A stretch of DNA of 64,000 nt from contig OV884014.1 of the NCBI GenBank assembly GCA_930367205.1, positions 118,613,768 to 118,677,767 on the forward strand, written 5' to 3'. The DNA is from Acanthosoma haemorrhoidale. Its lineage: Eukaryota > Arthropoda > Insecta > Hemiptera > Acanthosomatidae. The notes beneath the pieces were generated by a model that saw nothing but the letters and a program-made list of their open reading frames with translations, was not told the DNA's origin and searched no databases. Shown here piece by piece: positions 1-13,576 of this stretch. Positions within the stretch are counted from its first letter, which is position 1. Every line of letters begins with the position of its first letter. A program made the translations under genes and the position numbers.

Positions 1-1101
1 ATAGGGCAGGAGCTAACGTACCAGCTATGAAATACGCAATTTTTGTAAAAATTTGAGTTTTCGACGATATTTTCCTTGTTTTGGTATCAGGAGAACATAA
101 TGGGGCAGGAGCTAACGTACTAGCTATGAAATACGCATTTTTGTAAAAATTTGAGTTTTTGACGATATTTTCCTTGATTTCGTATCAGGAGAACATAAAA
201 GAGCAGGAGCTAACGTTCCAGCTACAAAAAACGCATTTTTGTAAAAATTTGAATTTTAGACGATATTTTCCTTGTTTTGGTATCAGGAGAACATAATAAG
301 GCAGGAGCTAACGTACTAGCTGAGAAATACGCATTTTTGTAAAAATTTGAGTTTTCGACGATATTTTCCTTGTTTTGGTATCAGGAGAACATAATGGGGC
401 AGGAGCTAACGTACTAGCTATGAAATACGCATTTTTGTAAAAATTTGAGTTTTTGACGATATTTTCCTTGATTTCGTATCAGGAGAACATAAAAGAGCAG
501 GAGCTAACGTTCCAGCTACAAAAAACGCATTTTTGTAAAAATTTGAATTTTAGACGATATTTTCCTTGTTTTGGTATCAGGAGAACATAATGGGGCAGGA
601 GCTAACGTATCAGCTATGAAATACGCATTTTTGTAAAAATTTGAGTTTTTGACGATATTTTCCTTGATTTCGTATCAGGAGAACATAAAAGAGCAGGAGC
701 TAACGTTCCAGCTACAAAAAACGCATTTTTGTAAAAATTCGAATTTTAGACGATATTTTCTTTGTTTTGGTATCAGGAGAACATAATGGGACAGGAGCTA
801 ACGTACCAGCTATGAGATACCTATTTTTTTTAAATTTGACTTTTTGACGATATTTTCCTTGATTTCGTATCAGGAGAACATAAAAGAGCAGGAGCTAACG
901 TTCCAGCTACAAAAAACGCATTTTTGTAAAAATTTGAATTTTAGACGATATTTTCCTTGTTTTGGTATCAGGAGAACATAATGGGGCAGGAGCTAACGTA
1001 CAAGCTATGAAATACGCATTTTTGTAAAAATTCAACTTTTTTAAAATGTTTTCTTTGTTTTAGTATCAGGAGAACATAAAGGGGCAAGAGCTAACGTACA
1101 A
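1..1101 (+). repeat. Satellite A block 1 (98-bp monomer), truncated by window start
   Basis: About eleven head-to-tail monomers. The GCAGGA-type landmark falls at 6, 105, 203, 301, 399, 497, 595, 693, 791, 888 and 986, so spacing is 98 bp with occasional 97 or 99. Three monomer subtypes are interspersed: one with CTATGAAATACGC, one with CTACAAAAAACGC plus GAATTTTAGACG, and one with CTGAGAAATACGC. The last monomer (about 1084-1101) reads GGGGCAAGAGCTAACGTACAAG and is broken by satellite B. I see no coding potential: every frame is stopped frequently. The left edge lies outside the window. Confidence 0.95.
105..202 (+). repeat. Representative satellite A monomer (98 bp)
   Basis: One A unit, phased on GCAGGAGCTAACGTAC. 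The first 30 bp are mixed sequence with short inverted AGCTA/TAGCT arms. The next 50 bp hold five A/T tracts (TTTTT, AAAAATTT, TTTTT, TTTT, TTTT) whose centres are about 8.5-11.5 bp apart, close to the helical repeat, so bending is likely. A 14-bp near-palindrome, ATTTTT-GT-AAAAAT, sits inside them. The unit closes with TATCAGGAGAACATAA, the most constant part of the monomer. I do not recognise the family. Confidence 0.9.
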
Positions 1102-1121
1102 GATCATACGATCGTATGATC
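1102..1121. other. A-to-B junction palindrome, 20 bp perfect
   Basis: GATCATACGATCGTATGATC is its own reverse complement. Interior B monomers keep only the 12-bp core, because their left flank is GTG; the junction completes the dyad. Exact copies mark all the other A-to-B junctions: 4800-4819, 6978-6997, 10693-10712, 13898-13917, 20842-20861, 25507-25526, 28047-28066, 34991-35010, 38671-38690, 40735-40754, 43202-43221 and 55550-55569. Whether a protein binds it, or it extrudes as a cruciform, cannot be told from the sequence. Confidence 0.95.
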
Positions 1122-1287
1122 AAAGTTACGAGTGAATTTACTATTAAATGATGTCGATTATGATAGTGTGCCGCATCATTAGCAAACATTGTATCACATG
1201 ATACGATTGTATGATTGAAGTTACGAGTGAATATAACATCAAATGATGTCGATTATGATAGTGTACCGCATCATTGGCACTCATTAT

Positions 1288-1382
1288 ATCACGTGATACG
1301 ATCGTATGATTAAAGTTACGAGTGAAGATAACATCAAACGATGTCGATTATGATAGTGTACCGCATCATAGGCACTCAATAT
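1288..1382 (+). repeat. Representative satellite B monomer (95 bp)
   Basis: One B unit, phased on ATCACGTGAT. Visible symmetries are the palindrome ATCACGTGAT (1-10; 14 bp in copies reading GTATCACGTGATAC), an overlapping palindrome ATACGATCGTAT (9-20), and inverted arms ACATCA/TGATGT with a 2-nt spacer (44-57). Arms AATGATG/CATCATT also lie about 20 bp apart. The unit holds six CpGs against about three expected from its composition. Its subtypes differ mainly in the second half: B-a (CGATTATGATAGTGTACCGC), B-b (CTAAATATGATTGT, often with CACGAG), B-c (TTGAATATGATTGTATAATG) and B-d (CGATTGGAGATACTAATAAA). Confidence 0.9.
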
Positions 1383-3890
1383 ATCACGTGATACGATCGT
1401 ATGATTGAAGTCACGAGTGAATATAACATCAAATAATGTTGAATATGATTGTATAATGTATCATTAGCACTCATTGTTTCACGTGATACGATCGTATGAT
1501 TAAAGTTACAGGTGAATATAACATCAAATGATGTCGATTATGATAGTGTACCGCATCATTGGCACTCATTATATCACGTGATACTATCGTATGATTGAAG
1601 TCACGAGTGAATATAACATCAAATGATGCTAAATATGATTGTATAGTGTATCATTAGCACTCATTGTTTCACGCGATACGATCGTATGATTTAAGTTACA
1701 GGTGAATATAACATCAAATGATGTCGATTATGATAGTGTACCGCATCATTGGCGATCATTATATCACGTGATACTATCGTATTATTGAAGTCACGAGTGA
1801 ATATAACATCAAATGATGCTAAATATGACTGTATAGTGTATCATTAGCACTCATTGTTTCACGTGATACGATCGTATGATTAAAGTTACGAGTAAATATA
1901 ACATCAAATGATGTCGAATATGATAATGTACTGTATCATTAGCACTCATTGTATCACGTGATACGATCGTATGATGAAAGTTACGAGTGAATATAACATC
2001 AAATGATGTCGATTATGATAGTGTACCGCATCATTGGCACTAATTATATCACGTGATACTATCGTATGATTGAAGTCACGAGTGAATATAACATCAAATA
2101 ATGCTAAATATGATTGTAAAGTGTAGCATTGACACTCATTGTATCACGAGATACGATCGTATGATTGAAGTCGCGAGTGAATATAACATCAAATAATGCT
2201 AAATATGATTGTATAGTGTAGCATTGACACTCATTGTATCACGAGAAACGATCGTATGATTAAAGTCACGAGTGAATATAACATCAAATAATGCTAAATA
2301 TGATTGTATATTGTAGCATTGACACTCATTGTATCACATGATACGATTGTATGATTGAAGTTACGAGTGAATATAACATCAAATGATGTCGATTATGATA
2401 GTGTACCGCATCATTGGCACTCATTATATCACGTGATACGATCGTATGATTAAAGTTACGAGTAAAGATAACATCAAACGATGTCGATTATGATAGTGTA
2501 CCGCATCATAGGCACTCAATATATCACGTGATACGATCGTATGATTGAAGTCACGAGTGAATATAACATCAAATGATGCTAAATATGATTGTATAGTGTA
2601 TCATTAGCACTCATTGTTTCACGCGATACGATCGTATGATTTAAGTTACAGGTGAATATAACATCAAATGATGTCGATTATGATAGTGTACCGCATCATT
2701 GGCGATCATTATATCACGTGATACTATCGTATTATTGAAGTCACGAGTGAATATAACATCAAATGATGCTAAATATGACTGTATAGTGTATCATTAGCAC
2801 TCATTGTTTCACGTGATACGATCGTATGATTAAAGTTACGAGTAAATATAACATCAAATGATGTCGAATATGATAATGTACCGTATCATTAGCACTCATT
2901 GTATCACGTGATACGATCGTATGATGAAAGTTACGAGTGAATATAACATCAAATGATGTCGATTATGATAGTGTACCGCATCATTGGCACTTATTATATC
3001 ACGTGATACTATCGTATGATTGAAGTCACGAGTGAATATAACATCAAATAATGCTAAATATGATTGTAAAGTGTAGCATTGACACTCATTGTATCACGAG
3101 ATACGATCGTATGATTGAAGTCACGAGTGAATATAACATCAAATAATGCTAAATATGATTGTATAGTGTAGCATTGACACTCATTGTATCACGAGAAACG
3201 ATCGTATGATTAAAGTCACGAGTGAATATAACATCAAATAATGCTAAATATGATTGTATAGTGTAGCATTGACACTCATTGTATCACGAGATACGATCGT
3301 ATGATGAAAGTTACGAGTGAATATAACATCAAATGATGTCGATTATGATAGTGTACCGCATCATTGGCACTTATTATATCACGTGATACTATCGTATGAT
3401 TGAAGTCACGAGTGAATATAACATCAAATAATGCTAAATATGATTGTAAAGTGTAGCATTGACACTCATTGTATCACGAGATACGATCGTATGATTGAAG
3501 TCACGAGTGAATATAACATCAAATAATGCTAAATATGATTGTATAGTGTAGCATTGACACTCATTGTATCACGAGAAACGATCGTATGATTAAAGTCACG
3601 AGTGAATATAACATCAAATAATGCTAAATATGATTGTATAGTGTAGCATTGACACTCATTGTATCACGAGATACGATCGTATGATTAACGTCACGAGTGA
3701 ATATAACATCAAATGATGTTGAATATGATTGTTTAATGTATCATTAGCACTCATTGTTTCACGTGATACGATCGTATGATTAAAGTTACGAGTGAATATA
3801 CTATTAAATGATGTCGATTATGATAGTGTACCGCATCATTGGCACTAATTGTATCACGTGATACGATCGTATGATCAATGCTACGAGTTA

Positions 3891-4799
3891 ACATAATAGG
3901 GCAAGAATTATTGTACCAGCTATGAAATACGCATTTTTGTAAAATTCTTCTTTTTGACGATATTTTTCTTGTTTTGGTATGAGGAAATCATAATTGTTCA
4001 GGAGCTAACGTACCAGCTATAAAATACTCTTATATGTAAAAATTTAACTTTTTGATGACATTTTCCTTGTTTTGGTATCAGGAGAACATAATAAGGTAGG
4101 AGCTAACGTACTAGCTGAGAAATACGCATTTTTGTAAAAATTTGAGTTTTCGACAATATTTTCCTTGTTTTGGTATCAGGAGAACATAATAGGGCAGGAG
4201 CTAACGTACCAGCTATGAAATACGCAATTTTTGTAAAAATTTGAGTTTTCGACGATATTTTCCTTGTTTTGGTATCAGGAGAACATAATGGAGCAGGAGC
4301 TAACGTACTAGCTATGAAATACGCATTTTTGTAAAAATTTGAGTTTTTGACGATATTTTCCTTGATTTCGTATCAGGAGAACATAAAAGAGCAGGAGCTA
4401 ACGTTCCAGCTACAAAAAACGCATTTTTGTAAAAATTTGAATTTTAGACGATATTTTCCTTGTTTTGGTATCAGGAGAACATAATGGGGCAGGAGCTAAC
4501 GTACCAGCTATGAAATACGCATTTTTGTAAAAATTTGACTTTTGGACGATATTTTCTTTGTTTTGGTATCAGGAGAACATAATGGGACAGGAGCTAACGT
4601 ACTAGCTCTAAATACGCATTTTTGTGAAAGTTCGACTTTTTGACGTCATTTTTCTTGTTTTGGTATCAGGAGAACATAATGGGGCAGGTGCTAACGTACA
4701 AGCTATGAAATACGCATTTTTGTAAAAATTCAACTTTTTTAAAATGTTTTCTTTGTTTTGGTATCAGGAGAACATAAAGGGGCAAGAGCTAACGTACAA
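3891..4799 (+). repeat. Satellite A block 2, 909 bp
   Basis: About nine A monomers. The first two are edge variants (GGGCAAGAATTATTGTACC; then TTGTTCAGGAGC with ACTCTTATATGTAAAAATTTAAC). They are followed by more regular units and the terminal variants GCAGGTGCTAACGTACAAG and GGGGCAAGAGC. It is nearly identical to block A3, 2,178 bp downstream; A3 has GTTGTTTTGG where A2 has CTTGTTTTGG. Confidence 0.95.
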
Positions 4800-6068
4800 G
4801 ATCATACGATCGTATGATCAAAGTTACGAGTGAATTTACTATTAAATGATGTCGATTATGATAGTGTGCCGCATCATTAGCAAACATTGTATCACATGAT
4901 ACGATTGTATGATTGAAGTTACGAGTGAATATAACATCAAATGATGTCGATTATGATAGTGTACCGCATCATTGGCACTCATTATATCACGTGATACGAT
5001 CGTATGATTAAAGTTACGAGTGAAGATAACATCAAATGATGTCGATTATGATAGTGTACCGCATCATTGGCACTCATTATATCACGTGATACTATCGTAT
5101 GATTGAAGTCACGAGTGAATATAACATCAAATGATGCTAAATATGATTGTATAGTGTATCATTAGCACTCATTGTTTCACGCGATACGATCGTATGATTT
5201 AAGTTACAGGTGAATATAACATCAAATGATGTCGATTATGATAGTGTACCGCATCATTGGCGATCATTATATCATGTGATACTATCGTATTATTGAAGTC
5301 ACGAGTGAATATAACATCAAATGATGCTAAATATGACTGTATAGTGTATCATTAGCACTCATTGTTTCACGTGATACGATCGTATGATTAAAGTTACGAG
5401 TAAATATAACATCAAATGATGTCGAATATGATAATGTACCGTATCATTAGCACTCATTGTATCACGTGATACGATCGTATGATGAAAGTTACGAGTGAAT
5501 ATAACATCAAATGATGTCGATTATGATAGTGTACCGCATCATTGGCACTTATTATATCACGTGATACTATCGTATGATTGAAGTCACGAGTGAATATAAC
5601 ATCAAATAATGCTAAATATGATTGTAAAGTGTAGCATTGACACTCATTGTATCACGAGATACGATCGTATGATTGAAGTCACGAGTGAATATAACATCAA
5701 ATAATGCTAAATATGATTGTATAGTGTAGCATTGACACTCATTGTATCACGAGAAACGATCGTATGATTAAAGTCACGAGTGAATATAACATCAAATAAT
5801 GCTAAATATGATTGTATAGTGTAGCATTGACACTCATTGTATCACGAGATACGATCGTATGATTAACGTCACGAGTGAATATAACATCAAATGATGTTGA
5901 ATATGATTGTTTAATGTATCATTAGCACTCATTGTTTCACGTGATACGATCGTATGATTAAAGTTACGAGTGAATATACTATTAAATGATGTCGATTATG
6001 ATAGTGTACCGCATCATTGGCACTAATTGTATCACGTGATACGATCGTATGATCAATGCTACGAGTTA
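4800..6068 (+). repeat. Satellite B block 2, 13 units + 34 bp
   Basis: The shortest complete B block (with B11), 1,269 bp. Its opening monomers match B1 and B3 up to about 5035, and its closing monomers match the ends of B1 and B3, so it looks like B3 with ten monomers (950 bp) missing from the middle. With A2 it forms a 2,178-bp composite unit that directly precedes the A3+B3 unit. Confidence 0.95.
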
Positions 6069-6977
6069 ACATAATAGGGCAAGAATTATTGTACCAGCTA
6101 TGAAATACGCATTTTTGTAAAATTCTTCTTTTTGACGATATTTTTCTTGTTTTGGTATGAGGAAATCATAATTGTTCAGGAGCTAACGTACCAGCTATAA
6201 AATACTCTTATATGTAAAAATTTAACTTTTTGATGACATTTTCCTTGTTTTGGTATCAGGAGAACATAATAAGGTAGGAGCTAACGTACTAGCTGAGAAA
6301 TACGCATTTTTGTAAAAATTTGAGTTTTCGACAATATTTTCCTTGTTTTGGTATCAGGAGAACATAATAGGGCAGGAGCTAACGTACCAGCTATGAAATA
6401 CGCAATTTTTGTAAAAATTTGAGTTTTCGACGATATTTTCGTTGTTTTGGTATCAGGAGAACATAATGGAGCAGGAGCTAACGTACTAGCTATGAAATAC
6501 GCATTTTTGTAAAAATTTGAGTTTTTGACGATATTTTCCTTGATTTCGTATCAGGAGAACATAAAAGAGCAGGAGCTAACGTTCCAGCTACAAAAAACGC
6601 ATTTTTGTAAAAATTTGAATTTTAGACGATATTTTCCTTGTTTTGGTATCAGGAGAACATAATGGGGCAGGAGCTAACGTACCAGCTATGAAATACGCAT
6701 TTTTGTAAAAATTTGACTTTTGGACGATATTTTCTTTGTTTTGGTATCAGGAGAACATAATGGGACAGGAGCTAACGTACTAGCTCTAAATACGCATTTT
6801 TGTGAAAGTTCGACTTTTTGACGTCATTTTTCTTGTTTTGGTATCAGGAGAACATAATGGGGCAGGTGCTAACGTACAAGCTATGAAATACGCATTTTTG
6901 TAAAAATTCAACTTTTTTAAAATGTTTTCTTTGTTTTGGTATCAGGAGAACATAAAGGGGCAAGAGCTAACGTACAA
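6069..6977 (+). repeat. Satellite A block 3, 909 bp
   Basis: Same length and monomer order as A2 at 2,178 bp offset, with only scattered single-base differences. It includes the shortened unit CTAGCTCTAAATACGC and the terminal edge variants before the B junction at 6978. Confidence 0.95.
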
Positions 6978-9196
6978 GATCATACGATCGTATGATCAAA
7001 GTTACGAGTGAATTTACTATTAAATGATGTCGATTATGATAGTGTGCCGCATCATTAGCAAACATTGTATCACATGATACGATTGTATGATTGAAGTTAC
7101 GAGTGAATATAACATCAAATGATGTCGATTATGATAGTGTACCGCATCATTGGCACTCATTATATCACGTGATACGATCGTATGATTAAAGTTACGAGTG
7201 AAGATAACATCAAACGATGTCGATTATGATAGTGTACCGCATCATAGGCACTCAATATATCACGTGATACGATCGTATGATTGAAGTCACGAGTGAATAT
7301 AACATCAAATAATGTTGAATATGATTGTATAATGTATCATTAGCACTCATTGTTTCACGTGATACGATCGTATGATTAAAGTTACAGGTGAATATAACAT
7401 CAAATGATGTCGATTATGATAGTGTACCGCATCATTGGCACTCATTATATCACGTGATACTATCGTATGATTGAAGTCACGAGTGAATATAACATCAAAT
7501 GATGCTAAATATGATTGTATAGTGTATCATTAGCACTCATTGTTTCACGCGATACGATCGTATGATTTAAGTTACAGGTGAATATAACATCAAATGATGT
7601 CGATTATGATAGTGTACCGCATCATTGGCGATCATTATATCACGTGATACTATCGTATTATTGAAGTCACGAGTGAATATAACATCAAATGATGCTAAAT
7701 ATGACTGTATAGTGTATCATTAGCACTCATTGTTTCACGTGATACGATCGTATGATTAAAGTTACGAGTAAATATAACATCAAATGATGTCGAATATGAT
7801 AATGTACTGTATCATTAGCACTCATTGTATCACGTGATACGATCGTATGATGAAAGTTACGAGTGAATATAACATCAAATGATGTCGATTATGATAGTGT
7901 ACCGCATCATTGGCACTAATTATATCACGTGATACTATCGTATGATTGAAGTCACGAGTGAATATAACATCAAATAATGCTAAATATGATTGTAAAGTGT
8001 AGCATTGACACTCATTGTATCACGAGATACGATCGTATGATTGAAGTCGCGAGTGAATATAACATCAAATAATGCTAAATATGATTGTATAGTGTAGCAT
8101 TGACACTCATTGTATCACGAGAAACGATCGTATGATTAAAGTCACGAGTGAATATAACATCAAATAATGCTAAATATGATTGTATATTGTAGCATTGACA
8201 CTCATTGTATCACGAGATACGATCGTATGATTAACGTCACGAGTGAATATAACATCAAATGATGTCGATTATGATAGTGTACCGCATCATTGGCACTCAT
8301 TATATCACGTGATACTATCGTATGATTGAAGTCACGAGTGAATATAACATCAAATGATGCTAAATATGATTGTATAGTGTATCATTAGCACTCATTGTTT
8401 CACGCGATACGATCGTATGATTTAAGTTACAGGTGAATATAACATCAAATGATGTCGATTATGATAGTGTACCGCATCATTGGCGATCATTATATCACGT
8501 GATACTATCGTATTATTGAAGTCACGAGTGAATATAACATCAAATGATGCTAAATATGACTGTATAGTGTATCATTAGCACTCATTGTTTCACGTGATAC
8601 GATCGTATGATTAAAGTTACGAGTAAATATAACATCAAATGATGTCGAATATGATAATGTACCGTATCATTAGCACTCATTGTATCACGTGATACGATCG
8701 TATGATTGAAGTCACGAGTGAATATAACATCAAATAATGCTAAATATGATTGTAAAGTGTAGCATTGACACTCATTGTATCACGAGATACGATCGTATGA
8801 TTGAAGTCACGAGTGAATATAACATCAAATAATGCTAAATATGATTGTATAGTGTAGCATTGACACTCATTGTATCACGAGAAACGATCGTATGATTAAA
8901 GTCACGAGTGAATATAACATCAAATAATGCTAAATATGATTGTATAGTGTAGCATTGACACTCATTGTATCACGAGATACGATCGTATGATTAACGTCAC
9001 GAGTGAATATAACATCAAATGATGTTGAATATGATTGTTTAATGTATCATTAGCACTCATTGTTTCACGTGATACGATCGTATGATTAAAGTTACGAGTG
9101 AATATACTATTAAATGATGTCGATTATGATAGTGTACCGCATCATTGGCACTAATTGTATCACGTGATACGATCGTATGATCAATGCTACGAGTTA
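6978..9196 (+). repeat. Satellite B block 3, 23 units + 34 bp
   Basis: The first 13 or so monomers copy B1 (offset 5876), including the rare GTCGCGAGTG at 8044. A switch near 8212-8256 leads into a pattern like the later part of B1. From about 8700 the tail matches the tail of B6 at an offset of 14,814. The block is therefore a mosaic of higher-order segments rather than a simple array. Confidence 0.95.
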
Positions 9197-10692
9197 ACAT
9201 AATAGGGCAAGAATTATTGTACCAGCTATGAAATACGCATTTTTGTAAAATTCTTCTTTTTGACGATATTTTTCTTGTTTTGGTATGAGGAAATCATAAT
9301 TGTTCAGGAGCTAACGTACCAGCTATAAAATACTCTTATATGTAAAAATTTAACTTTTTGATGACATTTTCCTTGTTTTGGTATCAGGAGAACATAATAA
9401 GGTAGGAGCTAACGTACTAGCTGAGAAATACGCATTTTTGTAAAAATTTGAGTTTTCGACAATATTTTCCTTGTTTTGGTATCAGGAGAACATAATAGGG
9501 CAGGAGCTAACGTACCAGCTATGAAATACGCAATTTTTGTAAAAAATTGAGTTTTCGACGATATTTTCCTTGTTTTGGTATCAGGAGAACATAATGGAGC
9601 AGGAGCTAACGTACTAGCTATGAAATACGCATTTTTGTAAAAATTTGAGTTTTTGACGATATTTTCCTTGATTTCGTATCAGGAGAACATAAAAGAGCAG
9701 GAGCTAACGTTCCAGCTACAAAAAACGCATTTTTGTAAAAATTTGAATTTTAGACGATATTTTCCTTGTTTTGGTATCAGGAGAACATAATAAGGCAGGA
9801 GCTAACGTACTAGCTGAGAAATACGCATTTTTGTAAAAATTTGAGTTTTCGACGATATTTTCCTTGTTTTGGTATCAGGAGAACATAATGGGGCAGGAGC
9901 TAACGTACTAGCTATGAAATACGCATTTTTGTAAAAATTTGAGTTTTTGACGATATTTTCCTTGATTTCGTATCAGGAGAACATAAAAGAGCAGGAGCTA
10001 ACGTTCCAGCTACAAAAAACGCATTTTTGTAAAAATTTGAATTTTAGACGATATTTTCCTTGTTTTGGTATCAGGAGAACATAATGGGGCAGGAGCTAAC
10101 GTATCAGCTATGAAATACGCATTTTTGTAAAAATTTGAGTTTTTGACGATATTTTCCTTGATTTCGTATCAGGAGAACATAAAAGAGCAGGAGCTAACGT
10201 TCCAGCTACAAAAAACGCATTTTTGTAAAAATTCGAATTTTAGACGATATTTTCTTTGTTTTGGTATCAGGAAAACATAATGGGACAGGAGCTAACGTAC
10301 CAGCTATGAGATACCTATTTTTTTTAAATTTGACTTTTTGACGATATTTTCCTGGTTTTCGTATCAGGAGAACATAATGGGGCAGGAGCTAACGTACTAG
10401 CTATGAAATACGCATTTTTGAAAAATTCAACTTTTTGACGATATTTTTCTCCTTTTCGTATCAGGAGAACATAATAGGGCAGGAGCTAACGTACCAGCTA
10501 TGAAATACGCATTTTTGTAAAAATTTGACTTTTGGACGATATTTTCTTTGTTTTGGTATCAGGAGAACATAATGGGGCAGGTGCTAACGTACAAGCTATG
10601 AAATACGCATTTTTGTAAAAATTCAACTTTTTTAAAATGTTTTCTTTGTTTTGGTATCAGGAGAACATAAAGGGGCAAGAGCTAACGTACAA
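9197..10692 (+). repeat. Satellite A block 4, 1,496 bp
   Basis: About fifteen A monomers in the long-A arrangement shared with A6, A7 and A9, which have the same length. Marker monomers are the unit with CTATGAGATACC followed by an eight-T run (about 10303-10324), a unit with TTTTGAAAAATTCAAC, and a unit with TTTGGACGATATTTTCTTTG. It contains a 6-A run (GTAAAAAATTGAG, 9540) not seen in the later copies. Confidence 0.95.
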
Positions 10693-13576
10693 GATCATAC
10701 GATCGTATGATCAAAGTTACGAGTGAATATACTATTAAATGATGTCGATTATGATAGTGTGCCGCATCATTAGCAAACATTGTATCACATGATACGATTG
10801 TATGATTGAAGTTACGAGTGAATATAACATCAAATGATGTCGATTATGATAGTGTACCGCATCATTGGCACTCATTATATCACGTGATACTATCGTATGA
10901 TTGAAGTCACGAGTGAATATAACATCAAATAATGCTAAATATGATTGTATAGTGTAGCATTGACACTCATTGTATCACGAGATACGATCGTATGATTAAA
11001 GTCACGAGTGAATATAACATCAAATGATGTTGAATATGATTGTATAATGTATCATTAGCACTCATTGTTTCACGTGATACGATCGTATGATTAAAGTTAC
11101 AGGTGAATATAACATCAAATGAGGTCGATTATGATAGTGTACCGCATCATTGGCACTCATTATATCACGTGATACTATCGTATGATTGAAGTCACGAGTG
11201 AATATAAAATCAAATGATGCTAAATATGATTGTATAGTGTATCATTAGCGATCATTGTTTCACGTGATACGATCGTATGATTAAAGTCACGAGTGAATAT
11301 AACATCAAATGATGCTAAATATGATTGTATAGTGTATCATTAGCACTCATTGTTTCACGTGATACGATCGTATGATTAAAGTTACGAGTAAATATAACAT
11401 CAAATGATTTCGAATATGATAATGTACCGTATCATTAGCACTCATATTATGACGTGATACGATCGTATGATAAAAGTTACGAGTGAATATAACATCAAAT
11501 GATGTTGAATATGATTGTATAATGTATCATTAGCACTCATTGTTTCACGTGATACGATCATAAGATTAAAGTTACGAGTAAATATAACATCAAATGATGT
11601 CGAATATGATAATGTACTGTATCATTAGCACTCATATTATGACGTGATACGATCGTATGATAAAAGTTACGAGTGAATATAACATCAAATGATGCTAAAT
11701 ATGATTGTATAGTGTATCATTAGCTCTCATTGTATCACGTGATACGATCGTATGATGAAAGTTACGAGTGAATATAACATCAAATGATGTCGATTATGAT
11801 AGTGTACCTTATCATTGGCACTCATTATATCACGTGATACGATCGTATAATGAAAGTTACGAGTGAATATACTATTAAATAATGTCGATTATGATAGTGT
11901 ACCGCATCATTGGCACTCATTATATCACGTGATACGATCGTATGATTGAAGTCACGAGTGAATATAACATCAAATGATGTCAATTATGATAGTGTTCCGT
12001 ATCATAAGCACTCATTGTATCACGTGATACGATCGTATGATGAAAGTTACAAGTAAATATACTATTAAATGATGTCGATTATGACAGTGTACCGTACCAT
12101 TGGCACTCATAGTATCACGTGATACGATCGTATGATTGAAGTCACGAATGAATATAACATCAAATGATGTCGATTATGATAGTGTACCGCATCATTAGCA
12201 CACATTGTATCACGTGATACGATCGTATGATTAAAGTTACGAGTGAAGATAACATCAAATGATGTTGAATATGATTGTATAATGTATCATTAGCACTCAT
12301 TGTTTCACGTGATACGATCGTATGATTAAAGTTACAGGTGAATATAACATCAAACGATGTCGATTATGATAGTGTACCGCATCATTGGCACTCAATATAT
12401 CACGTGATACGATCGTATGATTGAAGTCACGAGTGAATATAACATCAAATAATGTTGAATATGATTGTATAATGTATCATTAGCAATCATTGTTTCACGT
12501 GATACGATCGTATGATTAAAGTTACAGGTGAATATAACATCAAATGATGTCGATTATGATAGTGTACCGCATCATTGGCACTCATTATATTACGTGATAC
12601 AATCGTATGATTGAAGTCACGAGTGAATATAACATTAAATGATGCTAAATATGATTGTATAGTGTATCATTAGCACTCATTGTTTCACGTGATATGATGG
12701 TATGATTAAAGTTACGAGTAAATATAACATCAAATGATGTTGAATACGATTGTACAATGTATCATTAGCACTCATTGTTTCACGTGATACGATCGTATGA
12801 TTAAAGTTACAGGTGAATATAACATCAAATGATGTCGATTATGATAGTGTACCGCATCATTGGCACTCATTATATCACGTGATACTATTGTATGATTGAA
12901 GTCACGAGTGAATATAACATCAAATGATGCTAAATATGACTGTATAGTGTATCATTAGCACTCATTGTTTCACGTGATACGATCGTATGATTAAAGTTAC
13001 GAGTAAATATAACATCAAATGATGTCGAATATGATAATGTACCGTATCATTAGCACTCATTGTATCACGTGATACTATCGTATGATGAAAGTTACGAGTG
13101 AATATAACATCAAATGATGTCGATTATGATAGTGTACCGCATCATTTGCACTTATTATATCACGTGATACTATCGTATGATTGAAGTCACGAGTGAATAT
13201 AACATCAAATAATGCTAAATATGATTGTAAAGTGTAGCATTGACACTCATTGTATCACGAGATACGATCGTATGATTGAAGTCCCGAGTGAATATAACAT
13301 CAAATAATGCTAAATATGATTGTATAGTGTAGCATTGACACTCATTGTATCACGAGATACGATCGTATGATTAAAGTCACGAGTGAATATAACATCAAAT
13401 GATGTTGAATATGATTGTTTAATGTATCATTAGCACTCATTGTTTCACGTGATACGATCGTATGATTAAAGTTACGAGTGAATATACTATTAAATGATGT
13501 CGATTATGATAGTGTACCGCATCATTGGCACTAATTGTATCACGTGAAACGATCGTATGATCAATATTACGAGTTA
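10693..13576 (+). repeat. Satellite B block 4, 30 units + 34 bp
   Basis: From 10693 to about 11630 it matches B7 at offset 14,814. From about 12770 to the end it matches B7 at offset 14,149. The difference of 665 bp is exactly seven monomers, lost from B7 or gained here. It includes the palindrome-breaking marker ATCATAAGAT at 11557 and a run with GTGTTCCGTATCATAAG near 11993. The exit is of the AAACGATCG...GATCAATATTACGAG type, shared with B7, B9 and B10. Confidence 0.95.

Larger units (their letters stand above)
1102..3890 (+). repeat. Satellite B block 1 (95-bp monomer), 29 units + 34 bp
   Basis: Tandem B monomers with CGATCGTATGAT recurring every 95 bp (for example 1111, 1206 with one change, 1301). 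It opens with the 20-bp junction palindrome and a diverged first monomer (GTGTGCCGCATCATTAGCAAAC, then CACATGATACGATTGT). About 1102-2336 is nearly the same as 6978-8212 (offset 5876), sharing the rare GTCGCGAGTG change at 2168 and 8044. From about 1500 a 10-monomer pattern repeats at 950 bp (1931 and 2881). The block ends in GATCAATGCTACGAGTTA, where satellite A resumes. Confidence 0.95.
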
